47,054 nt of DNA from Treponema sp. (GCA_031257675.1 JAIROG010000044.1:1-47054), one strand, 5' to 3'. Counted from the first letter of the stretch, positions 9,604-19,200 are shown. The notes: generated by a model from the sequence alone, not told the origin. Numbers and translations: made by a program.

Positions 9604-11907
9604 TTAGCCGCGCTCCGCCGTTGGACGCGCGGCTTCCTTTTTCTCTTTGTTCTCTTTCGGATACTCTATGCGCGAATGGTAGTAGCTTGCCAGCACACGG
9701 ACGAACGCCTTTTTAATGGCTTCCAAATCCCGGAATCTGAGGTCTGATTCGGCGAGCTGTCCGTGTTCGAGCTTGCTGTTGATGAGCGTTTGGATGAATT
9801 CCTCAATTTTTGTCGCGGTCTTCTTCTCTAGCGTCCGTACCGCAGCTTCGGACGTGTCGGCGAGCATGACCACCGCGGATTCTCGCGAACGTGGAGGGTT
9901 GCCCGGATAGGAAAAGTCTTCAACGCTCACTTCTTTTTCCTGTTCAAGCGCTTTGTGATAAAAAAACTGTATGAGCGAATTCCCATGATGCTCCGCGATG
10001 ATGTCTATGACCTGCTTTGGCAACTTCATGTTGCGGGCTTTTTCAACGCCGAGTTTCACATGGCTGCGCAGAATGGTCGCGGACAGCCTCGGCGGAATCT
10101 CATCGTGCTTGTTGTAACCCGCCTGATTCTCCACAAAGTACTCAGGCTGCTCCATCTTGCCAATGTCGTGGTAATACGCGCCGACCCGCGCCAGCAGGGA
10201 ATTCGCCCCGATTTCCTGACACGCGGCTTCGGCAAGCTGCGCCACCATGAACGAATGGCTGTACGTGCCGGGGGCTATGGTAAAAAGCCGCCGTATGAGG
10301 GGGGCGTTCAGATCGGACAATTCGATGAGCCTGAACGTTGTCGCCGCGTTAAGCCCGCTTTCCAGAGGCGGCAAAATTCCCAAAACAAGTATGCCGGACG
10401 CTATGCCGTTAAACGCAGCCCAGAACAGCAGGATAGGGTAGTCTTTTACCGGCGAATGTTGCATGAGCGTCACCACGAAGACCGCGGCGCAGTTCGCCGC
10501 GGCAATGTGGACGCCGGCTTTCACCATGTCCATACGGCGTTCCGCGTTGTACAGGGCGCGGGAGGCCACAATGCCCGACGCAAGGGCTATAAGGTACGCC
10601 GGCATGTCAAAGCAACCGGTCAGGAGACCCGCCAGAGGCAGCACAAAAGCCCATGCAAGGGCAAGGTACTCGCCTATCAGAATGGACGGCAACATGATTG
10701 ACAGAGCTGTGGGAAGCAGAATCGAAACCGGAAAGAAGCCGTTGTTAAAAGAAAGATTCTTCGCCAGCGCGGCCGCGATGATGTACAGGCTTGTGATCGC
10801 GGTAAGCAGATAAATTTCGCTGTCACGCAAATTCCGTCCCATGAGCTTGCTGCCGCCAATAAAGATGAAAAGGATGTAGAGCATAAGGAGAAGGAAGAGC
10901 CGCCCCGCCCCGCCGCTGAAATCTTTTTCAGAAAGGGCGGAACTCAAAGCGTTCAATGAAACCATATCTTCCTTGCTTACGATAAACCCTTTCTTTATGA
11001 TTCGCTGCCCCTGTTCAATATGGATAAGAGCCGGTTCCACACGAGCGGACGCTTCTTTCACCTGCTCCTCCGTATCCGTTCTTGAAAAGAACATATTTTC
11101 CAGAACAAAAGGTTTCAGCAGATCATAGCATATACCCTTAAGCGCGGCGGAGGCCTCGTTCTGCGCGAGGCGCGCGGTCATATAGTCGCGCAGGTTGCCC
11201 AGGGTGACGATACGATTGAGATCCACCTGTTCCCTGCCCATGCGAGCGCCAGAATCCCGCAACGCCTCAACCATGACGGGGTTGTACCGGGAAAGCTCGT
11301 TCCGCGGCAGGGAGAAAATTCCCTCTTCCATAAAATGGGAGAGTATCTTTCCAGCTTCCAAAAGCATGCGATTCCGGTCGGGATTCCGGAAAAGGGCATC
11401 CAGCGTTTCTACGGGAAACGCATTGGGAAATTCCGAATAAATCAGTATGCGGAATGCTTCCAGACGGAGATCTTCCGCGTCGGCTCTTGGAGCGGCTTGT
11501 TCATTCACGCCGTTTTTTTTAAAGAACTGGTAGCAGAGGGAAGCGAAGCGGTTGTAGTTTCTTTCGGCTTCAAGGCTTTTTGCGCTCTCATAGCGGAAAA
11601 CAGCGGACACAAGGCGTTTCCGCTCTTCAATGAGCAGGTTTGTCGCGGCTTCGTCAACGTAGGAAACTGGTCTTGCCGCTATTACATCGTGTTCCGCGAC
11701 TTTTCCAACTTCGAATTCGCTCAAATTGCCGATGTTGTCGCGGGAATTTCCCGAATTCATTATCACAATGGACGAAATCAGAAACGCGGCTGCCGTAACA
11801 ATCACTGGGCCCGGGCTGATTTTCGCGTCCTTGATCTTCTTGAGGATGACATTGGCGTACACTTCAGCGCACGCTTCCCGCAGGTTAAATTTGTTTTTCA
11901 TGGTCAT
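9604..11907 (-). CDS. pgpH: 7TM-HD cyclic-di-AMP phosphodiesterase (PgpH type)
   Basis: 767 residues. It has one N-terminal TM (~32-52), a ~280-residue extracytoplasmic 7TMR-HD domain, seven TMs (~345-540), and a cytoplasmic HD domain (~545-710). The HD residues are HSFMVAQLAE, AYYHDIGKMEQP, ILRSHVKLG and IAEHHGNS. The PgpH family hydrolyses c-di-AMP to pApA, so this suggests c-di-AMP signalling in this organism; no diadenylate cyclase lies in the window. The C-terminal tail is Lys/Glu-rich. Two ATGs (11907, 11901) overlap the end of phoH by about 20 bp, so the pair is translationally coupled. The phoH-pgpH order is conserved in many bacteria, usually followed by ybeY, which is absent here. 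Confidence 0.92.
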   Translation of the reverse strand: MTMKNKFNLREACAEVYANVILKKIKDAKISPGPVIVTAAAFLISSIVIMNSGNSRDNIGNLSEFEVGKVAEHDVIAARPVSYVDEAATNLLIEERKRLVSAVFRYESAKSLEAERNYNRFASLCYQFFKKNGVNEQAAPRADAEDLRLEAFRILIYSEFPNAFPVETLDALFRNPDRNRMLLEAGKILSHFMEEGIFSLPRNELSRYNPVMVEALRDSGARMGREQVDLNRIVTLGNLRDYMTARLAQNEASAALKGICYDLLKPFVLENMFFSRTDTEEQVKEASARVEPALIHIEQGQRIIKKGFIVSKEDMVSLNALSSALSEKDFSGGAGRLFLLLMLYILFIFIGGSKLMGRNLRDSEIYLLTAITSLYIIAAALAKNLSFNNGFFPVSILLPTALSIMLPSILIGEYLALAWAFVLPLAGLLTGCFDMPAYLIALASGIVASRALYNAERRMDMVKAGVHIAAANCAAVFVVTLMQHSPVKDYPILLFWAAFNGIASGILVLGILPPLESGLNAATTFRLIELSDLNAPLIRRLFTIAPGTYSHSFMVAQLAEAACQEIGANSLLARVGAYYHDIGKMEQPEYFVENQAGYNKHDEIPPRLSATILRSHVKLGVEKARNMKLPKQVIDIIAEHHGNSLIQFFYHKALEQEKEVSVEDFSYPGNPPRSRESAVVMLADTSEAAVRTLEKKTATKIEEFIQTLINSKLEHGQLAESDLRFRDLEAIKKAFVRVLASYYHSRIEYPKENKEKKEAARPTAERG

Positions 11908-12853
11908 AAGCTTGTATTATCTTCTTAATGAGAGGATTGCGGACGACATCCGCCGTATGGAGATAGGAAAAATGTATTCCTTCAACATCTTTGAGCAGGG
12001 AAACCGCATGGATCAACCCTGAATCGACCCGTTTTGGAAGATCAATCTGGGTTGTGTCTCCGGTGATGATGGAACGCGATCCTTGTCCCAAGCGCGTCAG
12101 AAACATTTTCATCTGTTCTTTGGTCGTGTTCTGCGCCTCGTCAAGGATGATTACGCTGTCGTTGAGGCTCCTTCCCCGCATGTAGGCAAGCGGCGCTATC
12201 TCTATGGCTCTGGTTTCCTCAAGCCGGCGAATGACTTCAAACGGCACGAGCGATTCCATCGCGTCGTACAGCGGGCGCAGGTAGGGATTTATTTTCTGCA
12301 TGATATCCCCGGGCAAAAAGCCAAGGCTTTCTCCGGCTTCCACAACCGGGCGGGTCAACGCCAGTTTCCGCGTTTTTTTCGACAATACGAGGCGAAGCGC
12401 CTCGGCGACCGCGAGATAGGTCTTGCCGGTTCCGGCGGGACCTATGCAGAAACTGACATCACACGCCCTCATACCCTGTATGTACCGCGCCTGATTCCTG
12501 CTTCTGGGGTACACACGACTGAATCCGTTTGGAATATGGATAGCCGCGTCCCGTATGGGATCGGATGCGCCGCCTGTGGGCGCGGCATCCCCTATGGTTC
12601 CGATGAGCGCCTTGACGTATTCGCTTGAAGGGTTTTCGCCGGAGCGCGCCGCGTCGACAAGCCCGTTTATCACCGTTTTGAATCGCGCCGCGGCTTCCTC
12701 CCCGGCGCGCTCGATGCGCACCTCATTGCCGCGCGCAAGAACCTCGCCGCCCAATTCCGCCTCAAGCGTTTTTAAATTATCGTCATTCGCCCCGCATACT
12801 CGTGATAAAATATCTTGATTATCCAAAACAACGACCATTTCCAAATTATTCAA
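11885..12853 (-). CDS. phoH: PhoH-like ATPase
   Basis: About 322 residues. An N-terminal ~100-residue KH-like region precedes a P-loop domain. Walker A is GPAGTGKTYLAV, Walker B is VIILDEAQN, and LTRPVVEAGESLGFLPGD and ITGDTTQIDLP are PhoH signatures. It is a cytoplasmic ATPase linked to RNA metabolism and ribosome maturation. The N-terminus is uncertain: a TTG at 12853 or an ATG at 12838 (MVVVLDNQ...). It heads the phoH-pgpH operon, with a promoter at 12893-12922. Confidence 0.92.
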   Translation of the reverse strand: MNNLEMVVVLDNQDILSRVCGANDDNLKTLEAELGGEVLARGNEVRIERAGEEAAARFKTVINGLVDAARSGENPSSEYVKALIGTIGDAAPTGGASDPIRDAAIHIPNGFSRVYPRSRNQARYIQGMRACDVSFCIGPAGTGKTYLAVAEALRLVLSKKTRKLALTRPVVEAGESLGFLPGDIMQKINPYLRPLYDAMESLVPFEVIRRLEETRAIEIAPLAYMRGRSLNDSVIILDEAQNTTKEQMKMFLTRLGQGSRSIITGDTTQIDLPKRVDSGLIHAVSLLKDVEGIHFSYLHTADVVRNPLIKKIIQAYDHEKQI

Positions 12854-12892
12854 AAAAGTTTAGAACACCTCCCCTACACATCCATTACAAGT

Positions 12893-12922
12893 AGTGTAAC
12901 GGTTGATTATATGCGTAGTCAA
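12893..12922 (-). promoter_or_regulatory. promoter for phoH-pgpH
   Basis: Minus strand: TTGACT (12917-12922), an 18-bp spacer and TACACT (12893-12898), about 40-55 bases before the phoH start. Confidence 0.6.
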
Positions 12923-12945
12923 GCGCCCGCGTTGCATTACGGGAA

Positions 12946-14516
12946 ATGCCGCCCAAGAAGGAGGGCGCGCCGGCGGGGTTGAGAGTGAAAGAGAAAGAGG
13001 CGGCGGCGCGAGGATATACGCCCCGGCGTCAAAAGGCGCTCGGAAAAGCGAAGCCGGCTTTGCCGGACAAGTCCGCCCGGGCGGCCGTCCGCCGCCGAAA
13101 GTCCTCGGGACGGCTTTTATGCGGCAAGCCGGTCAGGGAAGCCCTTTTCCACCTGAACGGGGCGGAAAAAAAGCGTCCCGCCAACCCCAAGAAAAGACGG
13201 GTCTCTGCCGCGAGGCCGCCGCCTCCGGCCGCCCGGTCTGGACGCGCTTCCGGCGTAAACGCGGGAAGACCGCCGCCCTCCTCTTGCGGCGGCGGACGGA
13301 CGGACTTCAACGCCACCCTTGAGTTTGCGGGGAAACTCAAAGCCATAAGCCCCGCGAGCGTTGACTGCAACCTGAAAAAAGGCGGAGAATCCCTCACGCT
13401 CAAGGGGAAAATACCCCCCACCACCACATTCGCGCGCCCTCTGAAAGGCCGCGTCTCCGTCAGGGCGTTCTACGCCGCTGAAGAGCGGAAGACACCCGGG
13501 TTCAGGCGCATTGACATGGACGGCCCGCTGGGGTCAGAAGTCCGCCCCTCCCCAACAACGCCCATTTCCAGACCTTTAACGCCCTCTTGAACGCCAACCA
13601 CGCCGCGTCGACCCCCATTATCGAGTCCCGCTGCTGTTGCGGCTGTGTTTCATCAGACAGAAAAACGGCGCGGCTGCCCGCGAACACATCGCCGCGACTG
13701 GCTCCCGGATTGCCAGAAGCATGCTCTCCTGACCGCCGTCTATGCGCCGTCGGCTCCCCTCCTTAACTTTTTCACGCCCGCCCAAAAACTTAAACGCAAG
13801 GCTATGGCGGGTTCCAAAGAAACCAAGGGCTGCGATGATCCACGAAGTCCGTTCCAACCGCTCATGAAGGACAGGGAGCCGCCGCAAGCGCGTTATGACG
13901 GATTCACGGCGCGCCGCGCCCTTTACATACATACGACTTGCAAGTACATCTATCAGGCGGAGTCGTGGAACATATCTGCGATCAAGTCCGGCGGCTGGAC
14001 AAAGATCGCCGATACACTGCGGTCCTGCAAAAACGCTCGCTGAACCTGGTTTTACACAAAGCGGACTGACGGTCGGCGCGAGCTATACACCGCATTGTAC
14101 TGACTTCTACGGAGAATGAGGGAAAGACATTGTACAACGCCGCGCGGGACACATCGCGGCCTTCGGCGGCTTTTCCTTTTTTCTTCCCAGACAAGCGCTT
14201 TAGCAATTTCCACCGCTGTGATTCATATTGGTACGAGAAAGCGCCCGACGTTCCAGCCGCAACCATTCACATCTACAAAGCCGGACAACAGGACGCCTTC
14301 AACGGCGCCGTTCCACCGTATTATTACTATGCCAATTTCCCACTCGGCCAATTGGGCGCCCTGAGCGGCGCGCATGCCGGAAGATTTATTTTTTAGCGGC
14401 GGAAAACAACGCCGGCACATTCTCCGCCATCTTCCACACCTTCTATGTAGACGCAGGGATTGTGAACTGGCAATGGCGGTACGGCGGGAATTTGTGTTGA
14501 AAACCTCATTGAGCCG
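12946..14516 (+). pseudogene. GC-rich degenerate coding tract
   Basis: About 1.6 kb with no intact gene, but with several protein-like stretches that change frame. Examples are NATLEFAGKLKAISPASVD near 13312, FQTFNALLNANHAASTPIIE near 13568, LLRLCFIRQKNGAAAREHIA near 13628, and TIHIYKAGQQDAFNGAVPPY near 14262. The last block runs into AGTFSAIFHTFYVDAGIVNW (to about 14500) if one shift is allowed in the T-run near 14385. The first 350 bases encode an unusually basic, Pro-rich frame (12946-13590) that may be spurious. I read the tract as one or two decayed genes; the family is not recognised. A terminator-like hairpin at 14546 closes it. Confidence 0.45.
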
Positions 14517-14545
14517 CCTCTGTAAAAGAACATAAAAAACAAATA

Positions 14546-14582
14546 AAAAGAGCGGAGCGTCTTGTGGACGATCCGCTCTTTT
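14546..14582. terminator. bidirectional intrinsic terminator
   Basis: AAAAGAGCGGA pairs with TCCGCTCTTTT, with an inner CGTC/GACG helix and a TTGTG loop. The A-run on one side and T-run on the other allow function on both strands. It lies between the degenerate + strand tract and the minus-strand glycosyltransferase gene. Confidence 0.8.
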
Positions 14583-14690
14583 CATAGCCGGACGCATACC
14601 GCTCCCTTATTTCCCTGTATTCAAGTTTCGCGCTTCAAAAAATTCGGCCGGTACCCCGCTGTAGAGCGCGTTTTACGGGTGGGTGGAGGG

Positions 14691-15783
14691 CTACTCCACC
14701 GTTATTTCAATATATTTCGATGACAGAATCCCCGTACCACAGAACCATCTGACCTGTTCCTGCACAATATCCGCCTGAAAGTAGTAAACCCCCGGATGCG
14801 CGGGAATCTCAACCGGCATAATCGCATGAAAACAGCCTTTTTGCATGGCATAAGGATGGAAGCGGGGATAATCCCATTGATAGACAGTTTTGTCGTGATT
14901 ATACCAGTGGTATGACAGAAATACTTTGTCGTCTTGAGCGAGAAGCTCGGCGGCTTCTCCTGTCGCGCGCACCTGTATTTCCGCGCAGTAGCGCAACTCT
15001 TTTCGCATCTTTTGCGGAATGACGGCTATGCAGCGATTTTCAGAAATGGGTTGGGGGGGGGGGGGGGATCCATGTATAGGACTCGTCTTCGTAAAGGTAA
15101 AATGAGGTGCAACCATTATTCGGAAACAATGTGTTATAATGGGCGGTCTTCTTTTCCCGCGTTTCCCTCGGCGTGAGCAAATCCCAATGTTCAAGCCATA
15201 TTTCGTCCAAATGCTCATTGCGCCCAAGAACGCGCAACGGTTCATGGATGCGGCTGGGCAGCGTAAGAATGCCCGGAATGTTGCGGAACAACCGCAGTTG
15301 ATAATCCGGAAACCACGGTCCCGAACAAATATAATGGGTGTTGTCAACAAACCATTTTCGGGGAATCCACCATGCGTTAATCAAACGGTTTGATACGTAA
15401 CGCTCAAGAAGGCCCCTCGTGCAGTTGGCGCTCAGCGTTTCGTCATCATCTATTCTGAATATCCAGTCTTTGGCGCAGAAGTAAAAAATATCCGCCGAAT
15501 GCTCTTCAAAGCAACCTTTGCCCGGCATTTGCACCACCGTATCCGCATAACCGGCAAGCCGGTTCCGTATGCCCTCGTCATCATTGTCAAGAACGAGCGT
15601 TATTTCGTCTTTCAGTGGCGCCAGACTTTTAAGCAGGGATATGAGCCGTTCCACATCGTTTGCGCGGGATACTATGGCAAAAGAAATCGTAGTCTGAATA
15701 ACCGGCAGCAACGCGCCGTCAAACTCAACAGGCGCTCTGCCTTCATGATTGCCGGCTTTCGCCGGCATGCTGATATGGGACAT
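14691..15783 (-). CDS. family 2-like glycosyltransferase, interrupted at a 15-G/C tract (likely phase-variable)
   Basis: A GT-A glycosyltransferase of about 363 residues if read through the tract. Residues ~30-190 hold the nucleotide-sugar domain: ISFAIVSRANDVERLISLLK, LVLDNDDEG and the metal-binding acidic motif FRIDDDE at ~109-115. The C-terminal ~120 residues form a beta-rich, carbohydrate-binding-like domain (GVYYFQADIVQEQVRWFCGT). The ATG at 15783 follows AAAGGAG. The two halves lie in different frames, joined exactly at a run of 15 G on the + strand (15053-15067). With 15, translation ends soon after at PPPPPTHF (stop ~15040). With 14 or 17, the frame continues as PPPPQPISENR to 14691. 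It probably decorates a surface glycan. It is the last gene after the M23 peptidase and the 80-residue protein. Confidence 0.8.
15053..15067. repeat. homopolymeric G(15) tract inside a coding region
   Basis: Fifteen consecutive G on the + strand (C on the coding strand) within the glycosyltransferase gene. The length present puts the gene out of frame. Such tracts mutate by slipped-strand mispairing, and homopolymer length can also be miscalled in assembly. Confidence 0.9.
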
Positions 15784-15876
15784 GTTACGCTCCTTTCTTT
15801 AATTTGCAAGATGGTGTTTTATAAGAAAACATTGCTGACAGGAGAACCATGCGGGTAGGGTAGGGGGCGCGTCAAC

Positions 15877-16119
15877 TCACGCGCCTCGCTCTTCCATGCG
15901 CCAGCCGGCAAGAAAATGCTCGTGCGCGGCGATGGTCGCCGCCATTACAATATCCTGCACTTCTCCGCGTCCAAGCCAATTGCCGCCGTCCAGTTTGTAG
16001 AGGCTTTCCAGCAGGGACTCGATCTCTTCAATAGCGCAAACGGTTGAGGCGCGGCGGCGTTCAAGCCCCCGCACTTCCTGCTCAAAGGTTTTGTTGTATG
16101 TTACATCACGCCAATCCAC
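15877..16119 (-). CDS. small conserved-looking protein, function unknown
   Basis: 80 residues, mostly helical and charged (EQEVRGLERRRASTVCAIEE, ESLLESLYKLDGGNWLGRGE), with no signal peptide or TM. It starts at a GTG (16119) with GGAG five to six bases upstream. It lies 44 bp after the M23 peptidase gene and about 90 bp before the glycosyltransferase gene on the same strand, and is probably co-transcribed. The composition resembles short cytoplasmic helical-bundle proteins. No family is recognised. Confidence 0.65.
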   Translation of the reverse strand: MDWRDVTYNKTFEQEVRGLERRRASTVCAIEEIESLLESLYKLDGGNWLGRGEVQDIVMAATIAAHEHFLAGWRMEERGA

Positions 16120-16163
16120 ACACGCTCCGTCTGGCTATGCCGCTAATGCCGCCGCTTTGCGCT

Positions 16164-17204
16164 TTACCGCAACAAAAGGCGCGGGTTTACCGTAACGCCG
16201 TTCTTGTACACGGTGAAGTGCAGGTGGGATCCGGTGCTGCGTCCAGTGCTGCCCACATCGCCGATAAGCTCGCCCGCGTTGACGTAGACGCCCGCTTTAG
16301 CGCGGATGACGCTCAGGTGCGCATACAGGGTGCGGTAGCCTCCCGAATGGCTGATGACCACATGGTAGCCGTAGGAGTCGCTCCAGCCCGCAAAGGTTAC
16401 GCGGCCCGCCATGGCGGCGCGCACCGGCGCGCCGGTGCGCGCGCGTATGTCCATGCCGTTGTGGAATTCGCGGGATGCGCCGCCGAACGGATCGTAGCGG
16501 TAGCCGTAGGAATCGGTGATGTACCCGCGGGCTGGCCAGAGGAAAATATCCCCGTTAATTTCCTGCAAGTCAAGATTGCTCATCTTGACATTGGGAATAA
16601 AAATATTCTTGGTTTCCGTGCCAAATTTTTCATGCATATCCATAAACAACTCATTTGCGCTTTGTATGGAAGCCGCGAAGGCTTGCGCTTCCTCTTCTGA
16701 AGAAGGAATTCCTTGATACTTTTTGTTTTTGGAAAGCGTCTGTATAAATTCGCTCAATGTCGGCAATCTCTTTTCCTTCGCCGTTCTTTCAACTTTTACA
16801 AGCACCCCGTCCTGGTTTGGGATTTTGATGGACTGTCCTATTTGCAATGTTCTGGCGTTTGTTATATTGTTCACCGATAGGAGGGTTCCCTGTTCAAGGG
16901 CGAATCGCTGGGCGATCTCGCCAATCGTATCGCCTTTCTTAACCGTATACGAGGTGTACAGCAACATTTTCGGCTTGGAGAAATCTTCCGGTTCAATCTC
17001 GGCGGTAGTCCCCGCATCCATAGCGCCATCGCTGTCAAGAGCGGCGGCAAGCCCCAAACCGCCGCGGGCTTTCGTAGCTTCCACCGCTTCTAATTGCGGC
17101 GCGGGGTTGTTTGCATCAGTTTTTATAGGAAAAATTAACACAATGGCGCATACTATAAGCGAACAGAGCAATCCCATTCTTAAACAGGCGTTGAATCTTG
17201 CCAT
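16164..17204 (-). CDS. LysM / M23 peptidoglycan endopeptidase
   Basis: About 346 residues. The N-terminal hydrophobic segment (MGLLCSLIVCAIVLIF) acts as signal anchor or signal peptide. A LysM domain at ~85-130 (YTVKKGDTIGEIAQRFALEQ) binds peptidoglycan. A C-terminal LytM/M23 domain (~225-345) has zinc ligands HNGMD and HLHF and the fold blocks AGRVTFAGWSDSYGYHVVIS and YAHLS. It probably cleaves peptide cross-links, or activates amidases, in the periplasm during cell-wall remodelling. The start is ATG 17204 or the adjoining TTG 17207; a GAGGAGA site lies 12-13 bases upstream. It heads a minus-strand group with the 80-residue protein and the glycosyltransferase. Confidence 0.9.
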   Translation of the reverse strand: MARFNACLRMGLLCSLIVCAIVLIFPIKTDANNPAPQLEAVEATKARGGLGLAAALDSDGAMDAGTTAEIEPEDFSKPKMLLYTSYTVKKGDTIGEIAQRFALEQGTLLSVNNITNARTLQIGQSIKIPNQDGVLVKVERTAKEKRLPTLSEFIQTLSKNKKYQGIPSSEEEAQAFAASIQSANELFMDMHEKFGTETKNIFIPNVKMSNLDLQEINGDIFLWPARGYITDSYGYRYDPFGGASREFHNGMDIRARTGAPVRAAMAGRVTFAGWSDSYGYHVVISHSGGYRTLYAHLSVIRAKAGVYVNAGELIGDVGSTGRSTGSHLHFTVYKNGVTVNPRLLLR

Positions 17205-17438
17205 CAAACCGCAACATCTCCTCTAGCGTTTTTGTTAATTATAAATAGTATGCACAATACATACAATTAGATCAAGTGAATTTTCTCTTTGACCGTTATT
17301 TTTTTTCGCTTCGCCTGTTTTTTTCTTCGTATATGCGCTATCATTAAGAATCAGCTTTACAAGGAGGGCTTTAGGCGCCGTCCAAGACGACAGCGTTTGG
17401 AAACGCTGACTTGGATTTTAAAGGCATGAACACTCGAC
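17205..17438. other. divergent intergenic region
   Basis: AT-rich near the M23 gene, where a minus-strand TTGATC...TACTAT promoter-like pair lies around 17245-17275. An AAGGAGGG motif near 17360 has no start codon behind it. No gene is seen. Confidence 0.4.
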
Positions 17439-18338
17439 ATGAGAATCATTGATTTGCTTGCCATTGCCGGCATCCTCGTTTTCTGGTATGGCGTCGCGCC
17501 TCTGGCCGGAATATGTATACGCCGCTGGCACAGGAAGGTCTTCCGGCAACGGTTCAGGGACATTCTGCGCAAACCGCTTCTGGACTATGAAACATGGCGG
17601 CTGCTTGAGCGGGAAGGGTCCCAAAACGCGCAGTACCGGTTTTTCGGAAAAATTGAAGCTACATCAGAAAAGATGCTGTGGGTCAAAAACGATTCCTTGC
17701 TGATTCCTGTTGAACTGCGGAACGCGCAAGGGTTTTTTATCAACGACAACAGCCTGCGGCGCATCGTATGGCACAAGCTTCCATATTTTTCCGAAAACAC
17801 GAACATTTTCCTCGCCGGAGAGCTTGTTCAGCGGGAAGGGCGGCGAATTTTCGCTTCGACCCCCAAAAAAACGCTCGTCGCCGTTCTGTACGATACGGAA
17901 GAGGAAGACCTTGTCCTGCGAATCATAAGCGCAAGCAGAAACAAGAACGACTACTGGAACGCCTTTACGCCATACTCCATCCTTATCGGGGCGTTCTCCC
18001 TTATTGTTACGGCTGTTTCTTTTCTGCGGCATCCCGCGTTCCGGTTCACGGTAATAACCGCCTTTATCGCGGTGTTCATACCGCTTTTCCCTTTTTTTCC
18101 GCCCGGCATCCTGTTCACCGCGCTCAACCGCTTTTTACGGAAACAATCCGAGACCGCGAGCATACGCGCCGACATGCTGGCAATACGGGAGCCGCAGAAA
18201 CGGAGAGAGGCGCGTTATTACTCCCTGAAAGCCGTGATCTGCGAGGCGGGCGCGATTATCTGCGTCATCGTGGGCATCGGGGCTAACGTCTTCTTTGTTG
18301 GAGCCATAGCGTTGGTTTTCATTCGCGGCTGGGATTGA
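17439..18338 (+). CDS. membrane protein of unknown function
   Basis: 299 residues. One N-terminal TM (~4-26, LLAIAGILVFWYGVAPLAGI) is followed by a ~150-residue soluble domain rich in aromatic and basic residues. Two closely spaced TMs lie at ~180-225 (SILIGAFSLIVTAVSFL; FTVITAFIAVFIPLFPFF), then a C-terminal TM (~270-296). The layout, a large loop between membrane anchors, resembles E3-ligase-like or BESS-type membrane proteins, but no motif fixes a function. The ribosome binding site at 17439 is weak. Its 3' end overlaps the convergent GNAT gene by 20 bp. Confidence 0.7.
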   Translation: MRIIDLLAIAGILVFWYGVAPLAGICIRRWHRKVFRQRFRDILRKPLLDYETWRLLEREGSQNAQYRFFGKIEATSEKMLWVKNDSLLIPVELRNAQGFFINDNSLRRIVWHKLPYFSENTNIFLAGELVQREGRRIFASTPKKTLVAVLYDTEEEDLVLRIISASRNKNDYWNAFTPYSILIGAFSLIVTAVSFLRHPAFRFTVITAFIAVFIPLFPFFPPGILFTALNRFLRKQSETASIRADMLAIREPQKRREARYYSLKAVICEAGAIICVIVGIGANVFFVGAIALVFIRGWD

Positions 18339-19191
18339 CGCCTGCGAATGGCGCATCCGCGAGCGTGTCTGTCATTAGGCAGTACCGCGTCGCAACCGGC
18401 TTAAACGACGAGCGATAGAGGAAGCGGGAAAATCCTTCAAACTCAACAGGCAGATCTAGGTATACTTTTGACACGTGTTCCTGTTTGACTGTTTGTATGA
18501 GGCGGGAACAGAGATCCGAGCCGATGCCCAGCCCCCGGTATTCGGGATGGACTTCAAGATTGCATATATAGAGGTCGGTTCCCTTCCGTTTGACGGCGAT
18601 GAAGCCCGCGAACTCATGGCGTGCGGTCTCGACTACGAGGACGGGATCGCCCACACCATGCGGCTTTCCTGCGCGGCATATATTGTGCAAGGTTTTCACA
18701 GCCTCGCCGTCGTTCGTCTCGTATGCGCGAAAAATGAAATCCTCTGAAAACAGGTCTTCGGTTTCATCAGGCTCTTCGCCGATTTTTTCCATGTTCCACT
18801 GCTCCCGAAGCGCATTGTACCATGACACAATCGTACGCCGCATCCTTCTTCGTTTGAAGGAGAACCAGTGTTTTTCCGCATTTGGAAATGCGCTTAAAGC
18901 CGCTTTGAACGCGCGGAATACGCCTTTGCCCTGCGTAAGGCTCAATTGCAAGGCGTCCCTCACGAGGGGATTGTGAAAACCGGCGGCAAAACATTCCATC
19001 AAGTGGAACCCATCGGATGAATGCCATTCGGGAATGGGGATGTACCGGTCGCCGCCGGAATCGTCCGCATCCGCAGTATCCTTTTCGTCCATTACAAACG
19101 AATTTTCAGCGTCCACAACGAACCGGGCGTTCTGATTTTCCATGCAAAAGAGAATGCCTTCAATTAATGCCGGCGTCAATTCAAAATGCAT
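18319..19191 (-). CDS. UPF0158 domain fused to a GNAT acetyltransferase
   Basis: 290 residues. Residues ~1-140 match the UPF0158 pattern: LTPALIEGILFCMENQ at the start, then FHLMECFAAGFHNPLVRDAL, GKGVFRAFKAALSAFPNAEK and HWFSFKRRRM. Residues ~150-285 form a GNAT fold: DFIFRAYETNDGEAVKTLH, GFIAVKRKGTDLYICNLEVH and the acetyl-CoA loop PEYRGLGIGSDLCSRLI. It transfers an acetyl group from acetyl-CoA to an unknown amine. The gene starts 10 bp after epmA ends and is very likely co-transcribed with it. The UPF0158 half may supply substrate recognition (inference). Confidence 0.82.
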   Translation of the reverse strand: MHFELTPALIEGILFCMENQNARFVVDAENSFVMDEKDTADADDSGGDRYIPIPEWHSSDGFHLMECFAAGFHNPLVRDALQLSLTQGKGVFRAFKAALSAFPNAEKHWFSFKRRRMRRTIVSWYNALREQWNMEKIGEEPDETEDLFSEDFIFRAYETNDGEAVKTLHNICRAGKPHGVGDPVLVVETARHEFAGFIAVKRKGTDLYICNLEVHPEYRGLGIGSDLCSRLIQTVKQEHVSKVYLDLPVEFEGFSRFLYRSSFKPVATRYCLMTDTLADAPFAGVNPSRE

Positions 19192-19200
19192 GGCGCCTCC

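Noticed and set aside
12903-13322. Overlapping long frames on both strands of the GC-rich tract
   Set aside because: Several frames open at once because of high GC; low-complexity Arg/Pro/Gly composition, no clear ribosome binding sites.
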